From positions 310,001 through 374,000 of the forward strand of contig NZ_LT607755.1 in assembly GCF_900090275.1 (NCBI RefSeq): DNA of 64,000 nt, given 5' to 3'. How positions within the stretch are numbered: the stretch's first letter is position 1; every line of letters begins with the position of its first letter. The position numbers and the translations under genes were made by a program. The stretch comes from Micromonospora zamorensis. Its GTDB lineage: Bacteria; Actinomycetota; Actinomycetes; Mycobacteriales; Micromonosporaceae. Below, piece after piece: positions 7,672 through 16,242 of the stretch. The notes below the pieces were generated by a model that was not told the DNA's origin, did not search any database, and was given only the letters and a program-made list of their open reading frames with translations.

Positions 7672-8772
7672 ATGCCCACCCTGATTGACGACGACCCTCC
7701 GGCTCGCGTGAGCCTGGCCGCCGCCTGGGCGTCGGTCGACGTGCGGGCCGCCGGCGACTTCTGGTGCACACTCGAAGACCGCCGACCCGGCCTGCTCCCA
7801 CACCGCGACGCGCCACTGTTCTTCACCGCGCTGGGCCGCCTCATGGTCGGCGGGGACGACCCGGCGAGCCGGGCGGCGCTGCTTCTGGTGCTCGGCCGCG
7901 CGTACCGTCATTTCGACCTGCTCCCGCACGCCACCACCATCGGCGACGCGTTGCTCGCCACCGTGGCCCGCCACGCCCGACCACTGTGGACGCCGCAGCT
8001 CGCCCTGGCCGCGGAGCGCGCCCTGTGCCGCGCCACGCACGCCGTGCGGCGCGCCGCCGCGCAGGCCGGCGACGGCCGGGCCTGGCGGCACGTCCAGGTG
8101 ATCGGCCACGACCGGCCGTCGCCCGACATCGCCATCCTGACGGTACGTCCCTGGCGGCGACTGCCCTTCCAACCAGGTCAGGCCGTGCCGGTCTGCACGC
8201 CGCGCCTGCCGGGGCACTGGCGCTGGCTCTCGCCGGCCAACGCCCCACGCGCCGACGGCACCGTCGAGCTGCACGTCCGCGCCGTACCCGCCGGCACCGT
8301 CTCCCACCGCCTGGTCCATGAGGTACGCCCCGGCGAGCTGCTCTGGCTCGGCCCACCCGTCGACACCGGTCTGCGCCTCGACCCGGCGTGCACGAACGAT
8401 CTGCTGCTCGTCGCCGGTGGCACTGGCCTGGCGCCGCTGCGCTCCCTGGTCGAGCAGGTCGCCGCCGCACCGGACGGCCGGCGGGTGACGCTGGTCGTCG
8501 GCGCGCGCACGTTCACCGACCTGTACGACTCGGTCAGCCTCGACAAGCTGCAATGCGCCCACGACTGGCTGACCATCGTGCCGGCCTTCTCCGACGACCC
8601 CTGCGCCGAACCCGCCGAACGGGGTGAGGCCCTGACTGTCGCCCTCGACCACCACCGGCCCGGCCAGGAGATCTACCTCTGCGGCCCACCCACGATGCTG
8701 GCCGGTGCCCGGTCACGACTGCTCGCCCTCGGTGTCCCCGCCGCGCGCATCCACCTGCCCGTGACGCGATGA
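7672..8772 (+). CDS. Flavohaemoglobin-like oxidoreductase (degenerate globin plus FAD/NAD reductase)
   Basis: 366 residues from the ATG at 7672. Residues 15-125 have globin-like length and helices (LLLVLGRAYRHFDLLPHATTI aligns with the F-helix region of flavohaemoglobins), but the position of the proximal haem histidine appears to be Y78. Residues 135-235 form an FAD-binding FNR domain; the usual RxYS is RWLS. Residues 240-366 form the NAD-binding domain with VAGGTGLAPLRSLV and YLCGPPTML. True flavohaemoglobins detoxify nitric oxide; here the missing ligand argues for another redox role or a sensor (inference). The stop overlaps the start of the next gene (ATGA), a DivIVA-like protein. Confidence 0.75.
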   Translation: MPTLIDDDPPARVSLAAAWASVDVRAAGDFWCTLEDRRPGLLPHRDAPLFFTALGRLMVGGDDPASRAALLLVLGRAYRHFDLLPHATTIGDALLATVARHARPLWTPQLALAAERALCRATHAVRRAAAQAGDGRAWRHVQVIGHDRPSPDIAILTVRPWRRLPFQPGQAVPVCTPRLPGHWRWLSPANAPRADGTVELHVRAVPAGTVSHRLVHEVRPGELLWLGPPVDTGLRLDPACTNDLLLVAGGTGLAPLRSLVEQVAAAPDGRRVTLVVGARTFTDLYDSVSLDKLQCAHDWLTIVPAFSDDPCAEPAERGEALTVALDHHRPGQEIYLCGPPTMLAGARSRLLALGVPAARIHLPVTR

Positions 8773-9071
8773 CGGTCTACCGCAGTCGACACACCCTGAC
8801 CGGGCCGCTGACCCCCGACCGGATCGCCGCGCTGGACCTGCCCCGCACCCGGTTCGGCCGCCGTGGCTATCAGCCGGAGCACGTGCAGGCGCTGCTCTGT
8901 CGCCTCGCTCACGAGCTGCACGAACAGGGCCGCCAACTCGACCTCGTCCGAGCTGAGAACCACCGCATCAAAGACGCGTTGCGCACCTGGCACACCCAGT
9001 GGGCCAGGCTCGCGCACGGGCGCTCCCGCTCCACGCTCACGATCGCCGAGCCGGACATCGCGGATGCGTGA
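8769..9071 (+). CDS. Small DivIVA-domain-like protein
   Basis: 100 residues. The N-terminal part (RTRFGRRGYQPEHVQALL, residues 27-44) matches the DivIVA/Wag31 N-terminal signature, followed by a short amphipathic coiled coil (about 45-75) and a tail. DivIVA proteins bind curved membranes and organise polar growth; this copy is far shorter than Wag31 and looks like the accessory DivIVA-domain proteins common in actinobacteria. It is translationally coupled (ATGA) to the flavohaemoglobin-like reductase, so the two may act together, although no such partnership is known to me. Confidence 0.65.
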   Translation: MTVYRSRHTLTGPLTPDRIAALDLPRTRFGRRGYQPEHVQALLCRLAHELHEQGRQLDLVRAENHRIKDALRTWHTQWARLAHGRSRSTLTIAEPDIADA

Positions 9072-9138
9072 CCTGCTGGATACGGCAGCGCGGCAGCGGC
9101 TCGGGGAGCTTGTGGTGGCACCTTGCTCGAAGTGGTTG

Positions 9139-9172
9139 ATACCTGTGAGGCATAAATATGACTCACAGGTAT
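9139..9172. terminator. Perfect 11-bp hairpin between convergent genes
   Basis: ATACCTGTGAG (9139-9149) and CTCACAGGTAT (9162-9172) form a perfect inverted repeat around a 12-base AT-rich loop, between the ends of the DivIVA-like gene and the CBM3 gene. There is no U-tract. It could be a bidirectional terminator or, given the non-GC-rich arms and AT-rich centre, an operator-like site. Confidence 0.5.
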
Positions 9173-9228
9173 ACCGCTCGTCAGGGCATCGCCGGCCGGG
9201 CACCGCTCTCGCCGGTCGCCGGACGCGG

Positions 9229-10110
9229 TCAGGAGGAGAGGTCGCCGAACTCGCGTACCCCGTCGACGTCCAGCGTGATCTTGTCGTTCTCGGTCCACTG
9301 GCTGGTGGCGGCGAGCCAGCTCGGGTCGTCGCGTTCTTCGATGTCACTCCAACTGTGCCGGTGGTGCCGTAGCTGGATCGGCCCGGTCGACGCGCCAGGT
9401 TCGAGCATCCCGCCGGTGAAGGTCAGCTCCACCCAGCCGGGGGTCGTGGTGCCCGGGATCGGGTTGCCTGGCGCCGGCGTCGACAACGCGGACGGCCCGC
9501 CCGGCGGGATGAAGAACTGCACGGTCTGCCGGATCCGGTCGCAGCCCAGTGCGGCCCAGTCGCAGTTCGGCACCAGTGAGGTGTTGCCGCCCTCGAAGCG
9601 CAGGTGGTAGCGCACCCTCACCGCGCTCAGGTCGAGCGGCCCGGTGCCGGTGTTGGTGACCTTGAGGAGGTGCTGGATCTGGTTGTTCGTCGGGGACCAG
9701 TCCAGGTTGAGGTAGCTGACCGTCGCGCGGCCGCTGGCGGTGCGCACGGTGATGCCGGGCGAGCTGTCGGAATAGCCGCCGAGCGCGCGGGCGGCAATCG
9801 CGATCCGGTACGTCGTGCCGGGTGCGAGATCGGTCAGCGTGATGGTGGTGTCGAGCGTGGTGCCGAGCCAGCGGTACGTGTTGGGGCCCAGCGGTGCCTG
9901 CACCTCGTAGTTGATCGGCTGCTCCGCCGCCGGATCGCCGATCCAGGTCGAGGGCGCCCAACTGAGGGTGAGCTGGTGCGGCTCGTTGGCTACCACCACC
10001 GGGTTGCCGGGGGTGCTGATGGCCGGGCCGTCCGCGCTCGCGGCGTTGACGGCGAGCAGGCTCGCCAGCGCGGCGAGGGCGACGACGGCGGCGACACGGC
10101 GGGCACTCAT
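9229..10110 (-). CDS. Secreted FN3-CBM3 carbohydrate-binding protein
   Basis: 293 residues from the ATG at 10110; a GTG 21 bases further upstream would add 7 residues before the signal peptide. The N-terminus is a Sec signal peptide (SARRVAAVVALAALASLLAV, cleavage likely after NAASA). Residues about 35-125 form a fibronectin type III domain (HQLTLSWAPST, then TTYRIAIAARALGGYS). Residues about 130-290 match a family 3 cellulose-binding module (VSYLNLDWSPTNNQI, then LLKVTNTGTGPLDLSAVRVRY). No catalytic domain is present, so the protein likely binds cellulose-like polysaccharide outside the cell, as adhesin or helper of hydrolases. Confidence 0.8.
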   Translation of the reverse strand: MSARRVAAVVALAALASLLAVNAASADGPAISTPGNPVVVANEPHQLTLSWAPSTWIGDPAAEQPINYEVQAPLGPNTYRWLGTTLDTTITLTDLAPGTTYRIAIAARALGGYSDSSPGITVRTASGRATVSYLNLDWSPTNNQIQHLLKVTNTGTGPLDLSAVRVRYHLRFEGGNTSLVPNCDWAALGCDRIRQTVQFFIPPGGPSALSTPAPGNPIPGTTTPGWVELTFTGGMLEPGASTGPIQLRHHRHSWSDIEERDDPSWLAATSQWTENDKITLDVDGVREFGDLSS

Positions 10111-10212
10111 GACACGAATCGTAGGTGACACTCATCAGCGTCGATGAATGATCCCACTGGCTGGTGGCTGAGCGCCCGCCGAATCACCTGTTCCGTCAGT
10201 GCTCGTCCGGCC

Positions 10213-11040
10213 TCACGGATTCCAGTAGACGAGGACACTGGCCTGGTCGAAGCGTCGTTCCTTCAGGTCGGCACGCTGGATCACCCAGTGGATGCTCGCG
10301 CCGCCTTGTCTGCCGCCGTGGAACTCGGCCAGCACAACCCAGTCACCATGGTCGGGTGGCCCATCAACCCCTCGCACCGACCCGTCCTGGTCGGACGCCG
10401 CCAACCACGCGGGGTTGAAACCGTTGCATTCAGTGCCGTAGCCGCCCAACAGCAGCGGCGACGTCCAGCCTCCAGGGGAGAACGGGCCGTCCGGCGCCTT
10501 ATCCAGGACTTCCTTCCACACCTCGGTCAGCTCTTCGAACGGGGGATCTCCCGGCAGTGGCGGAGAGTACGGGGGCCCCGGGATCGTCTTGACGTAGGGC
10601 AGCGAGATGTCGACAGTGAGGTGCAGATCGCCCTGCCCGATCAAGTAATAGACCTCGGCGCACTCCTCGTCGTCTGGAGGGAAGCCAGGCGGATACTGCT
10701 CTCGCTCCTCGACCGCCACGCCTGCCGGCACGTACCTGACCTCGCCCCAGCCGCTTTCCTCGGGCCAGCCGAACAGCAGCAGTTGGCCGTCGGACGGTAG
10801 TGGAAGGTCGGTCACGTCTGCCGGAAGGGCAGCGCAGTCGATGGTGGCGATCAAGGGATACTCGGGGTCCTGGGCGTCGGCCGGAAGCATCAAGGGTCCA
10901 CGGATGGCGCCCACGGCGGGCCCGTCACCCCCCTGTGTCAGGAAGGCGGACGGGCGGGCGAGCTCCAGCCAGCGCTCCACGTCGGCGGCGGGGATGCCGC
11001 GGCGGAGCGCCTCGGCGCGGACCTGATCGATGATTTTCAC
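10213..11040 (-). CDS. DUF1963 (YwqG-like) family protein
   Basis: 275 residues from GTG at 11040; an earlier open stretch up to 11304 is arginine-rich and overlaps the promoter and start of the divergent gene, so it is probably not translated. The sequence has the DUF1963 pattern: KIGG-like entry near GDGPAVGAIRGPLMLP, PLIATIDCAALP, QLLLFGW, and the C-terminal LGGYGTECNGFNP, then WVVLAEF. YwqG-like proteins are cytosolic beta-rich proteins of unknown biochemical role, often linked with contact-dependent toxin immunity in Gram-positive bacteria. No toxin gene is adjacent here. The exact start is uncertain. Confidence 0.65.
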   Translation of the reverse strand: MKIIDQVRAEALRRGIPAADVERWLELARPSAFLTQGGDGPAVGAIRGPLMLPADAQDPEYPLIATIDCAALPADVTDLPLPSDGQLLLFGWPEESGWGEVRYVPAGVAVEEREQYPPGFPPDDEECAEVYYLIGQGDLHLTVDISLPYVKTIPGPPYSPPLPGDPPFEELTEVWKEVLDKAPDGPFSPGGWTSPLLLGGYGTECNGFNPAWLAASDQDGSVRGVDGPPDHGDWVVLAEFHGGRQGGASIHWVIQRADLKERRFDQASVLVYWNP

Positions 11041-11245
11041 GTTTCGGGGAAGCACGGGAGCACCGTAGATCAACCGTGCGACGTTTCTCGATCCCGCAGC
11101 GATGCGGTGTCGCTGTTGGCGGCCCAGTAGGCAGGCACCATGCAGTCGATACCGCGATTTGCCGTCGGCGGGCGGTATGCGGGAGCGCCCGACCATAGCG
11201 TCCGAACCACGGAGTTCCGCGAGCGCGCGATCTGGGGAGGCGACC

Positions 11246-11881
11246 ATGCAGGCGGCCGAGGGTGTGGTGTTACCGGGGGAGCGGGCTCCGGTCAGAGTCA
11301 ACATGGACAGGTGGCGGGCGGGGCTACCACCGGACGCGTGGCCCGACCCCCTGCCGGCGAGCGGGGAGATCGGGCGGCGCGACGTCTTCGCGGTCGCCGA
11401 GGCGTACCGGGCCGGCTCCGCGAGCCCACGGCAACTGCTGACCGCCGTGCTGGTCTGGGCTTACGGACCCATCGGGTACGGCCCGTGGCGCGCCACCAGG
11501 TCGCTCGACGCCGACCCGGAGGGCAAACGCCTGGCGTACGCGCTGGAAGAGCTGTCCACGCCAACGCCCGACGAGGACGCGCTGTGCACGGCGTACCGCC
11601 GCTTCGGCGACCCCGACCATGCTCGCCTGCCCTGGTTGGGGCCGGGCCTGTTCACGAAGGTCCTCTACTTCATCGGCTACCGGCGTGGGGTGGGCGGCGT
11701 GCAGCCCCTGATCCTGGACCGTGTCGTGGCCGGCCTGCTCCCCGCCGAGGCGGGTGTCGGCCGGCGCAACGGCTGGTCGTCCGAGGAGTGGCTGGCCTAC
11801 CTGCGGTGGGCGGCCGAGCAGGCCCAGGTGAGGGCGGTCGAGGCGGACGAGGTGGAGATGACGGTTGCCGGCGGCGGGTGA
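11246..11881 (+). CDS. OGG-fold (8-oxoguanine DNA glycosylase-like) protein
   Basis: 211 residues from the ATG at 11246, behind GGGGAGG (11234-11240). The helical sequence (SPRQLLTAVLVWAYGPIGYGPWRATRS, split as ASPRQLLTAVLVWAYG and GYGPWRATRSL; then LGPGLFTKVLYFIG) resembles actinobacterial proteins annotated as having the OGG helix-hairpin-helix fold. The catalytic Lys/Asp pair of true glycosylases is not obvious, although K150-type lysine in LFTKVLYF is well placed. Treat the enzymatic assignment as tentative. It faces a DUF4180 gene whose stop lies only 4 bases away. Confidence 0.5.
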   Translation: MQAAEGVVLPGERAPVRVNMDRWRAGLPPDAWPDPLPASGEIGRRDVFAVAEAYRAGSASPRQLLTAVLVWAYGPIGYGPWRATRSLDADPEGKRLAYALEELSTPTPDEDALCTAYRRFGDPDHARLPWLGPGLFTKVLYFIGYRRGVGGVQPLILDRVVAGLLPAEAGVGRRNGWSSEEWLAYLRWAAEQAQVRAVEADEVEMTVAGGG

Positions 11882-11885
11882 TGGG

Positions 11886-12254
11886 CTATCGCGCCGCGCG
11901 GAGGCGGGCGTCGAGCGCGTCGAGGTCGGGGAGAAACCAGATGTGTCCACCCTGGTTCGACTCGTGCACCAGGGCGCGCAACGCGGAACTCTCCGCGAGC
12001 TGCGCCGAGATGTCGCCGACGACGGCCAGCCGCAGCCGGTAGTTGACGAACTTCTGCATCACGTCGCCGGCGAAGCGGGTGCCCAGCGAGAAGAAGCGTG
12101 CGTCGAGTCGGGTGGCCGGCACGGCGACCACCTGGGCGCCGAGGAACGCCGCCCCGATCAGGTCCAGCGCGTCCTGCTCGGTGGTCAGCGGCGGGCCGTT
12201 GGGGTCACAGACCAGCACCGGCACTCCGGCGCGTTCCTGGATCTCGTCAGGCAT
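11886..12254 (-). CDS. DUF4180 protein
   Basis: 122 residues from the ATG at 12254. The sequence (GAAFLGAQVVAVPATRLDARFFSLGTRFAG, seen as VVAVPATRLDARFFSL and TRFAGDVMQKFVNYRL, then VVGDIS) matches the DUF4180 family, compact alpha/beta proteins with a SpoIIAA-like look, function unknown. It overlaps the end of the upstream MerR-like gene by 8 bases, so the pair is co-translated. The regulator may control or sense through this partner (inference). Confidence 0.7.
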   Translation of the reverse strand: MPDEIQERAGVPVLVCDPNGPPLTTEQDALDLIGAAFLGAQVVAVPATRLDARFFSLGTRFAGDVMQKFVNYRLRLAVVGDISAQLAESSALRALVHESNQGGHIWFLPDLDALDARLRAAR

Positions 12255-12699
12255 CGTTGACCTCCCGGTCGAGCAGGCCGTTGTCGGCGTTGAGCACGGC
12301 GTCGAGCAGGTGCAGCAACTCGGCGGTGGAGGCCGGGTCACCCAGGACGATGATCTTCATGCGGTGGCGTTGCTCGTCGTACACCGTCTGCACCCGCAGC
12401 GGGTTGGCCTGGTCGTGGCCGGTGTTGGCGCTGGTGAGCACGAGCGTGCCGAGCCGGTCGGCGGCGGTTCTGTCGACGCCGTCGATCTGGACGATGCTCG
12501 ACACCTCCGCCTGCCGGGCGACGCTGGGCGCGACCGGGGCCTGACCGGTCAGCGCGTCGAGATCACTGGCGGCGATCCGGTACTGCTTGCCGATCCGCAC
12601 CGCGCGCAGCCGGCCCGAGCGGATATAGCTGCGCACCGTCCGCACGTGCAGCCCAAGCCGGTCGGCGACCTGCTCAACTGAGTACATGTCTTCCGTCAT
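12247..12699 (-). CDS. MerR/excisionase-type HTH protein with C-terminal sensory-like domain
   Basis: 150 residues. The first 55 residues are a winged HTH of the MerR/excisionase type (YSVEQVADRLGLHVRTVRSYI, shown as VADRLGLHVRTVRSYIR, then GKQYRIAASDLDAL). The remaining part (SIVQIDGVDRTAADRL, then NPLRVQTVYDEQRHRMKIIV) forms an alpha/beta domain of unknown role seen in other actinobacterial HTH proteins. It is the first gene of an overlapping pair with DUF4180. It diverges from the large ATPase gene across 124 bases, where an operator could serve both. Confidence 0.7.
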   Translation of the reverse strand: MTEDMYSVEQVADRLGLHVRTVRSYIRSGRLRAVRIGKQYRIAASDLDALTGQAPVAPSVARQAEVSSIVQIDGVDRTAADRLGTLVLTSANTGHDQANPLRVQTVYDEQRHRMKIIVLGDPASTAELLHLLDAVLNADNGLLDREVNDA

Positions 12700-12823
12700 C
12701 GTTCCCCATCTTACTCAGATAGGGAAGGTTAGGAACAGGTGGGTGCGCTTTCAAGATCAAGAAAGAGGGTCGGCCGGCTAACTCGCTCGCGCTGTCGGAC
12801 GGTTCCAGTACCGTCTGGAAACC

Positions 12824-15800
12824 ATGGACGCGCGGCGCGGCGACGCCATCATCGGGCGGGATCACCCCGCAGGTCTGCTGCGCGCCGAATTTGACCGCGC
12901 CGCCACCAGCCACGGCGGTCTGGTCCTGGTCACCGGTGAGCCGGGCATCGGCAAGACGACCCTTGTGACGTCGGCCGCCCGGGAGGCCCGGCAACGCGGC
13001 GCGCTGGTGCTCGGCGCCGCCTGCTGGGATTCCGACAGCGCCCCCGGCTACTGGCCGTGGGTGCAGGTGCTGCGCGGCCTGCGGCGCTCCGCCGACGACT
13101 GGGCGGTGGCACGGCCGGACGCCGAGCCGGCCCTCGCGGCACTGCTCGGCGAGGCCGACCCCAGCAAGCAGCAGGCCGACCGGCTCACCAGCTGGGCCGG
13201 CGTCGACACGGACAGCGCCGACCAGGAAGAGTTCGCGCTGTACGACGCGGTGACCGCCGCGCTGGTCGCGGTCTCCCAGCAGCGGCCGGTCGTGGTCGTC
13301 CTCGACGACCTGCACTGGGCCGACCCGGCCTCACTGCGGTTGCTGAGCTTCGCCGCCCAGCACACCTGGTTCGAGCGGTTGCTGCTGGTCGGCACCTACC
13401 GCGACGCCGAGGTCGAGTCGGGCGAACACCCGCTGCGCCCCCTGCTGATGCCGCTGGTCACGAAGGCCACCACGATCACCCTCACCGGCCTCGCCCGCGA
13501 CGAGGTGGCCGCGCTGATGGCACGCACCGCCGGGCGGGAACCCGACGCCGACCTCGTCGACGAGGTGCACCGGCGCACCGGTGGCAACCCGTTCTTCATC
13601 GAGCAGACCGCCCGGCTATGGCACGCCGACGACGCGGCCGGCACGATCGCACCCGGCGTACGGGAAGCGGTGCGCCGCCGCCTGGCCCAGTTGCCGCCGG
13701 CCGTGGTCGAGGCGCTCACCGTCGCGGCCGTGCTGGGGCGCGAGTTCCACCGCCAGGTCCTGGCGGCCTGCGGCGCCGCCCCGGTGGCGCAGGCCGACCG
13801 GCTGCTCGACCGTGCGGTGACCGCCCGGCTGGTGGTCGCCAGGGGCGGCGGCCGGTTCGTCTTTGCCCATGACCTGGTCCGGGAGACCATCTACGACGGG
13901 CTGTCCCCCGACGAGCGGCAGGCGCGGCACGGCGCGGTCGTCCGGGCGGTCGACGACCTGCGGGAGCTCACCGATCAGCTGGTCCCGGCCGACCTCGCCC
14001 GCCACGCCTACCTGGCCGGCCCCGCACTCGACCGCGCGCGGGTGGCCACGCTGCTGGTCGCCGCCGGGCGGGACGCGTTCGTCCGGCTGGCAGCCGACGA
14101 GGCGGCGGTGCACTTCCGCCGGGCGCTGGAGGTCGTCGAGGACCGGGAGCAACGCGTACGGATCCTCATCGAGTTCGGCGAGGCGCAATATCACCACGCC
14201 GGCCGGGAGGAGTCCGCCGCACTGCTCGCCGAGGCCGGGGCGTTGGCTCGCACACTCGACGACCCGGTGCTGCTGGCCCGCGTCGCCCTCATCGTGAACC
14301 GGGCCCGCCAGGTGGAGGCCATTCAGCCGATCGACGCGGCGGAACTGGTGCGCGACGCGTACCGGAAGCTGATCGGCGAACCGGACGCCGACGCGTCGGT
14401 CGGCGCGCTGGTCGCCGACCTGATCACCGCCACTGAGACGATCGCCCGGCGAGGGCAGGACGACGAGGCTTTGACGTTCAGCCTCTGGGCTCGCCACGAC
14501 ACCACCTGGGGATTGGGCACCGCGGCGGCCCGCGCCGCGCTGACCGCCGAGATCCGGGACGTGGCCCGCCGCACGGGAGACCGGGAGACCGAGCTGTGGG
14601 CCACCTCGCTGCGCTGGGTGGCGCTACTGGAGTTGGGCGACCCGCACTTCAACGAAGAGCTCACCACCTTCGTCGGCGCGGACCGGCACGGCGACCTCAG
14701 CCGGCACCAGATTTCGGCGGCCATCGACAGCGGGATCATCGCGGCTTTCCGGGGTGACTTCGCCGAGGCCGACGAGCGGTTCACCGTCCTCAGCGACTTC
14801 TCCGACCCGGGCCATGCCGAGTTCGGGTTCATGGGCCATCACCTGCGCTGGTCCCGGCTGCTGCTCCAGGGTCGGTTCGCCGAGGCCGACACCCTGCTGG
14901 ACGCGCTGGCCCCGATCGACTACCCCTACCAGGAGTTGCTGCGGGCGATCACGGCCGCGGAGCGGGGCGACGGCGAGACGGCGGTCCGGCTGACCGCCGG
15001 CATCGAGGACGCCGCCATCCGCTATCCGCGCCCGGTGTCGCCGATCTGGCTACGGTTACGCGCGCAGGCCGCCGCCGCGTCCGCCGACCCGCAGCGCTGT
15101 GACGCCGCACGGGCCGCACTCGCCCCGCACCGGGGAGAGTGGATGGTGGCGCTCTTCGGCTGCGACGTCAGCGGCCCGGTCGACCACTGGCTGGCAATGA
15201 TCGACGCCGCCCAGCAACGCTGGGACGACGCCATCGCCGGCTTCACCGCTGCCCGTGAGTCCGCCGACCGGCTGGGTGCCCGTACCTGGTCGCTCATCGC
15301 CCGTGCCGGCCTCGTGGACGCCCTCGCCGGCCGGGGCCACCCGGGCGACGCCGCGACACTCGCCGCGCTGCGCGCCACCACCGTCCAACAGGCAACGGCT
15401 CTGGGCATGACGCAGGTGCTGCACCGGCTCGCCGAACCGACCCCCACCGAAGCGGCCGAGCAGACCGCCACCGCACGCCAGGCCGTCGCGCCGGGCCAGG
15501 CCGTTGCGCCGGGCCAAGCCGTCGCGCCGGCCGCCGCCGGGCCAGGCCAGCTTACGGCGGCGGGCCAGGGTGTCGGGCCGGCCAACGCCGGGCCAGGCCA
15601 GGCTTTCGCGCCCGGTCAGGCCACGGCGGTCGCCCCAGCCGGCGAGGGGTACGAGTTTCGGCGCGACGGGCCGGTCTGGCAACTCGCGTACGCCGGTGTC
15701 GTGGTGCATCTGCCCGACGCCAAGGGTCTGCACGACCTGCACCTGCTGCTCAGCCGACCGGGCAGCGACGTGCCCGCAGTGGAGCTGCTCGACCCGGCTG

Positions 15801-16192
15801 CCGGGCCGGAGCTGGTCGCCGCCCGGCGGATGGGCGCCGACCCGGTCCTCGACGACGAGGCGAAGGCCCGCTACCGGCGGCACCTGGCACGCCTCGACGA
15901 GGAGATCGACCGGGCCGCCGCCCGCGACGACGACCGGAAGGTGGCCGCGTTGGACGCCGAGCGGGGTGCGTTGCTCGACGAGCTACGTGCCGCGGCGGGG
16001 CTGGCCGGTCGGAGCCGCCGCCTGGGTGACGAGGCCGAGCGGGCCCGTAAGACGGTGACCGCGCGAATCAGGGACTCACTGCGCAAGCTCGACGAGCGGC
16101 ACCCGGCCCTCGCCGGCCACCTGCGCGAGGCCGTCTCGACCGGCAGCACCTGCCGTTACCTGCCGCCCGAGCCGGTGCGCTGGCGGCTCTGA
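12824..16192 (+). CDS. STAND/AAA ATPase regulator-like giant protein without HTH
   Basis: 1,122 residues. The N-terminal ATPase domain has VGRD-like entry IIGRDHPAGLL, Walker A GEPGIGKTT (about 43-51), Walker B VVVVLDDLHWADP (about 160-172) and the RTGGNPFFIEQ sensor region, typical of the MalT/LuxR-large (LAL) and AfsR class of STAND proteins. The middle (about 400-870) is TPR-like. A Pro-Ala-Gly-Gln repeat linker (about 885-940) leads to a C-terminal region with a charged coiled coil (ARYRRHLARLDEEIDRA). No LuxR HTH is present at the end, unlike LAL regulators, so output may be by protein contact. A TACCGT hexamer at 12809-12814 may be its promoter -10. Confidence 0.75.
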   Translation: MDARRGDAIIGRDHPAGLLRAEFDRAATSHGGLVLVTGEPGIGKTTLVTSAAREARQRGALVLGAACWDSDSAPGYWPWVQVLRGLRRSADDWAVARPDAEPALAALLGEADPSKQQADRLTSWAGVDTDSADQEEFALYDAVTAALVAVSQQRPVVVVLDDLHWADPASLRLLSFAAQHTWFERLLLVGTYRDAEVESGEHPLRPLLMPLVTKATTITLTGLARDEVAALMARTAGREPDADLVDEVHRRTGGNPFFIEQTARLWHADDAAGTIAPGVREAVRRRLAQLPPAVVEALTVAAVLGREFHRQVLAACGAAPVAQADRLLDRAVTARLVVARGGGRFVFAHDLVRETIYDGLSPDERQARHGAVVRAVDDLRELTDQLVPADLARHAYLAGPALDRARVATLLVAAGRDAFVRLAADEAAVHFRRALEVVEDREQRVRILIEFGEAQYHHAGREESAALLAEAGALARTLDDPVLLARVALIVNRARQVEAIQPIDAAELVRDAYRKLIGEPDADASVGALVADLITATETIARRGQDDEALTFSLWARHDTTWGLGTAAARAALTAEIRDVARRTGDRETELWATSLRWVALLELGDPHFNEELTTFVGADRHGDLSRHQISAAIDSGIIAAFRGDFAEADERFTVLSDFSDPGHAEFGFMGHHLRWSRLLLQGRFAEADTLLDALAPIDYPYQELLRAITAAERGDGETAVRLTAGIEDAAIRYPRPVSPIWLRLRAQAAAASADPQRCDAARAALAPHRGEWMVALFGCDVSGPVDHWLAMIDAAQQRWDDAIAGFTAARESADRLGARTWSLIARAGLVDALAGRGHPGDAATLAALRATTVQQATALGMTQVLHRLAEPTPTEAAEQTATARQAVAPGQAVAPGQAVAPAAAGPGQLTAAGQGVGPANAGPGQAFAPGQATAVAPAGEGYEFRRDGPVWQLAYAGVVVHLPDAKGLHDLHLLLSRPGSDVPAVELLDPAAGPELVAARRMGADPVLDDEAKARYRRHLARLDEEIDRAAARDDDRKVAALDAERGALLDELRAAAGLAGRSRRLGDEAERARKTVTARIRDSLRKLDERHPALAGHLREAVSTGSTCRYLPPEPVRWRL
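15475..15640 (+). repeat. In-frame APGQAV-type tandem repeat
   Basis: Within the large ATPase gene, imperfect 18-base units of the GCGCCGGGCCAGGCC(G/T) type repeat, encoding successive APGQAV and AGPGQ motifs. This is a flexible linker between the TPR-like part and the C-terminal coiled-coil domain, and is expected to vary in copy number between strains. Confidence 0.7.
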
Positions 16193-16193
16193 A

Positions 16194-16233
16194 CCCATGG
16201 TCGGCGCGTCGGTTGGTCAGCGCCGACCACGGG
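16194..16233. terminator. Bidirectional hairpin terminator
   Basis: A 14-base stem (16194-16207 with 16220-16233, one mismatch) around a 12-base loop starts one base after the stop of the large ATPase gene and precedes the stop of the convergent alpha/beta hydrolase gene. Confidence 0.65.
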
Positions 16234-16242
16234 CCCCGCGGC

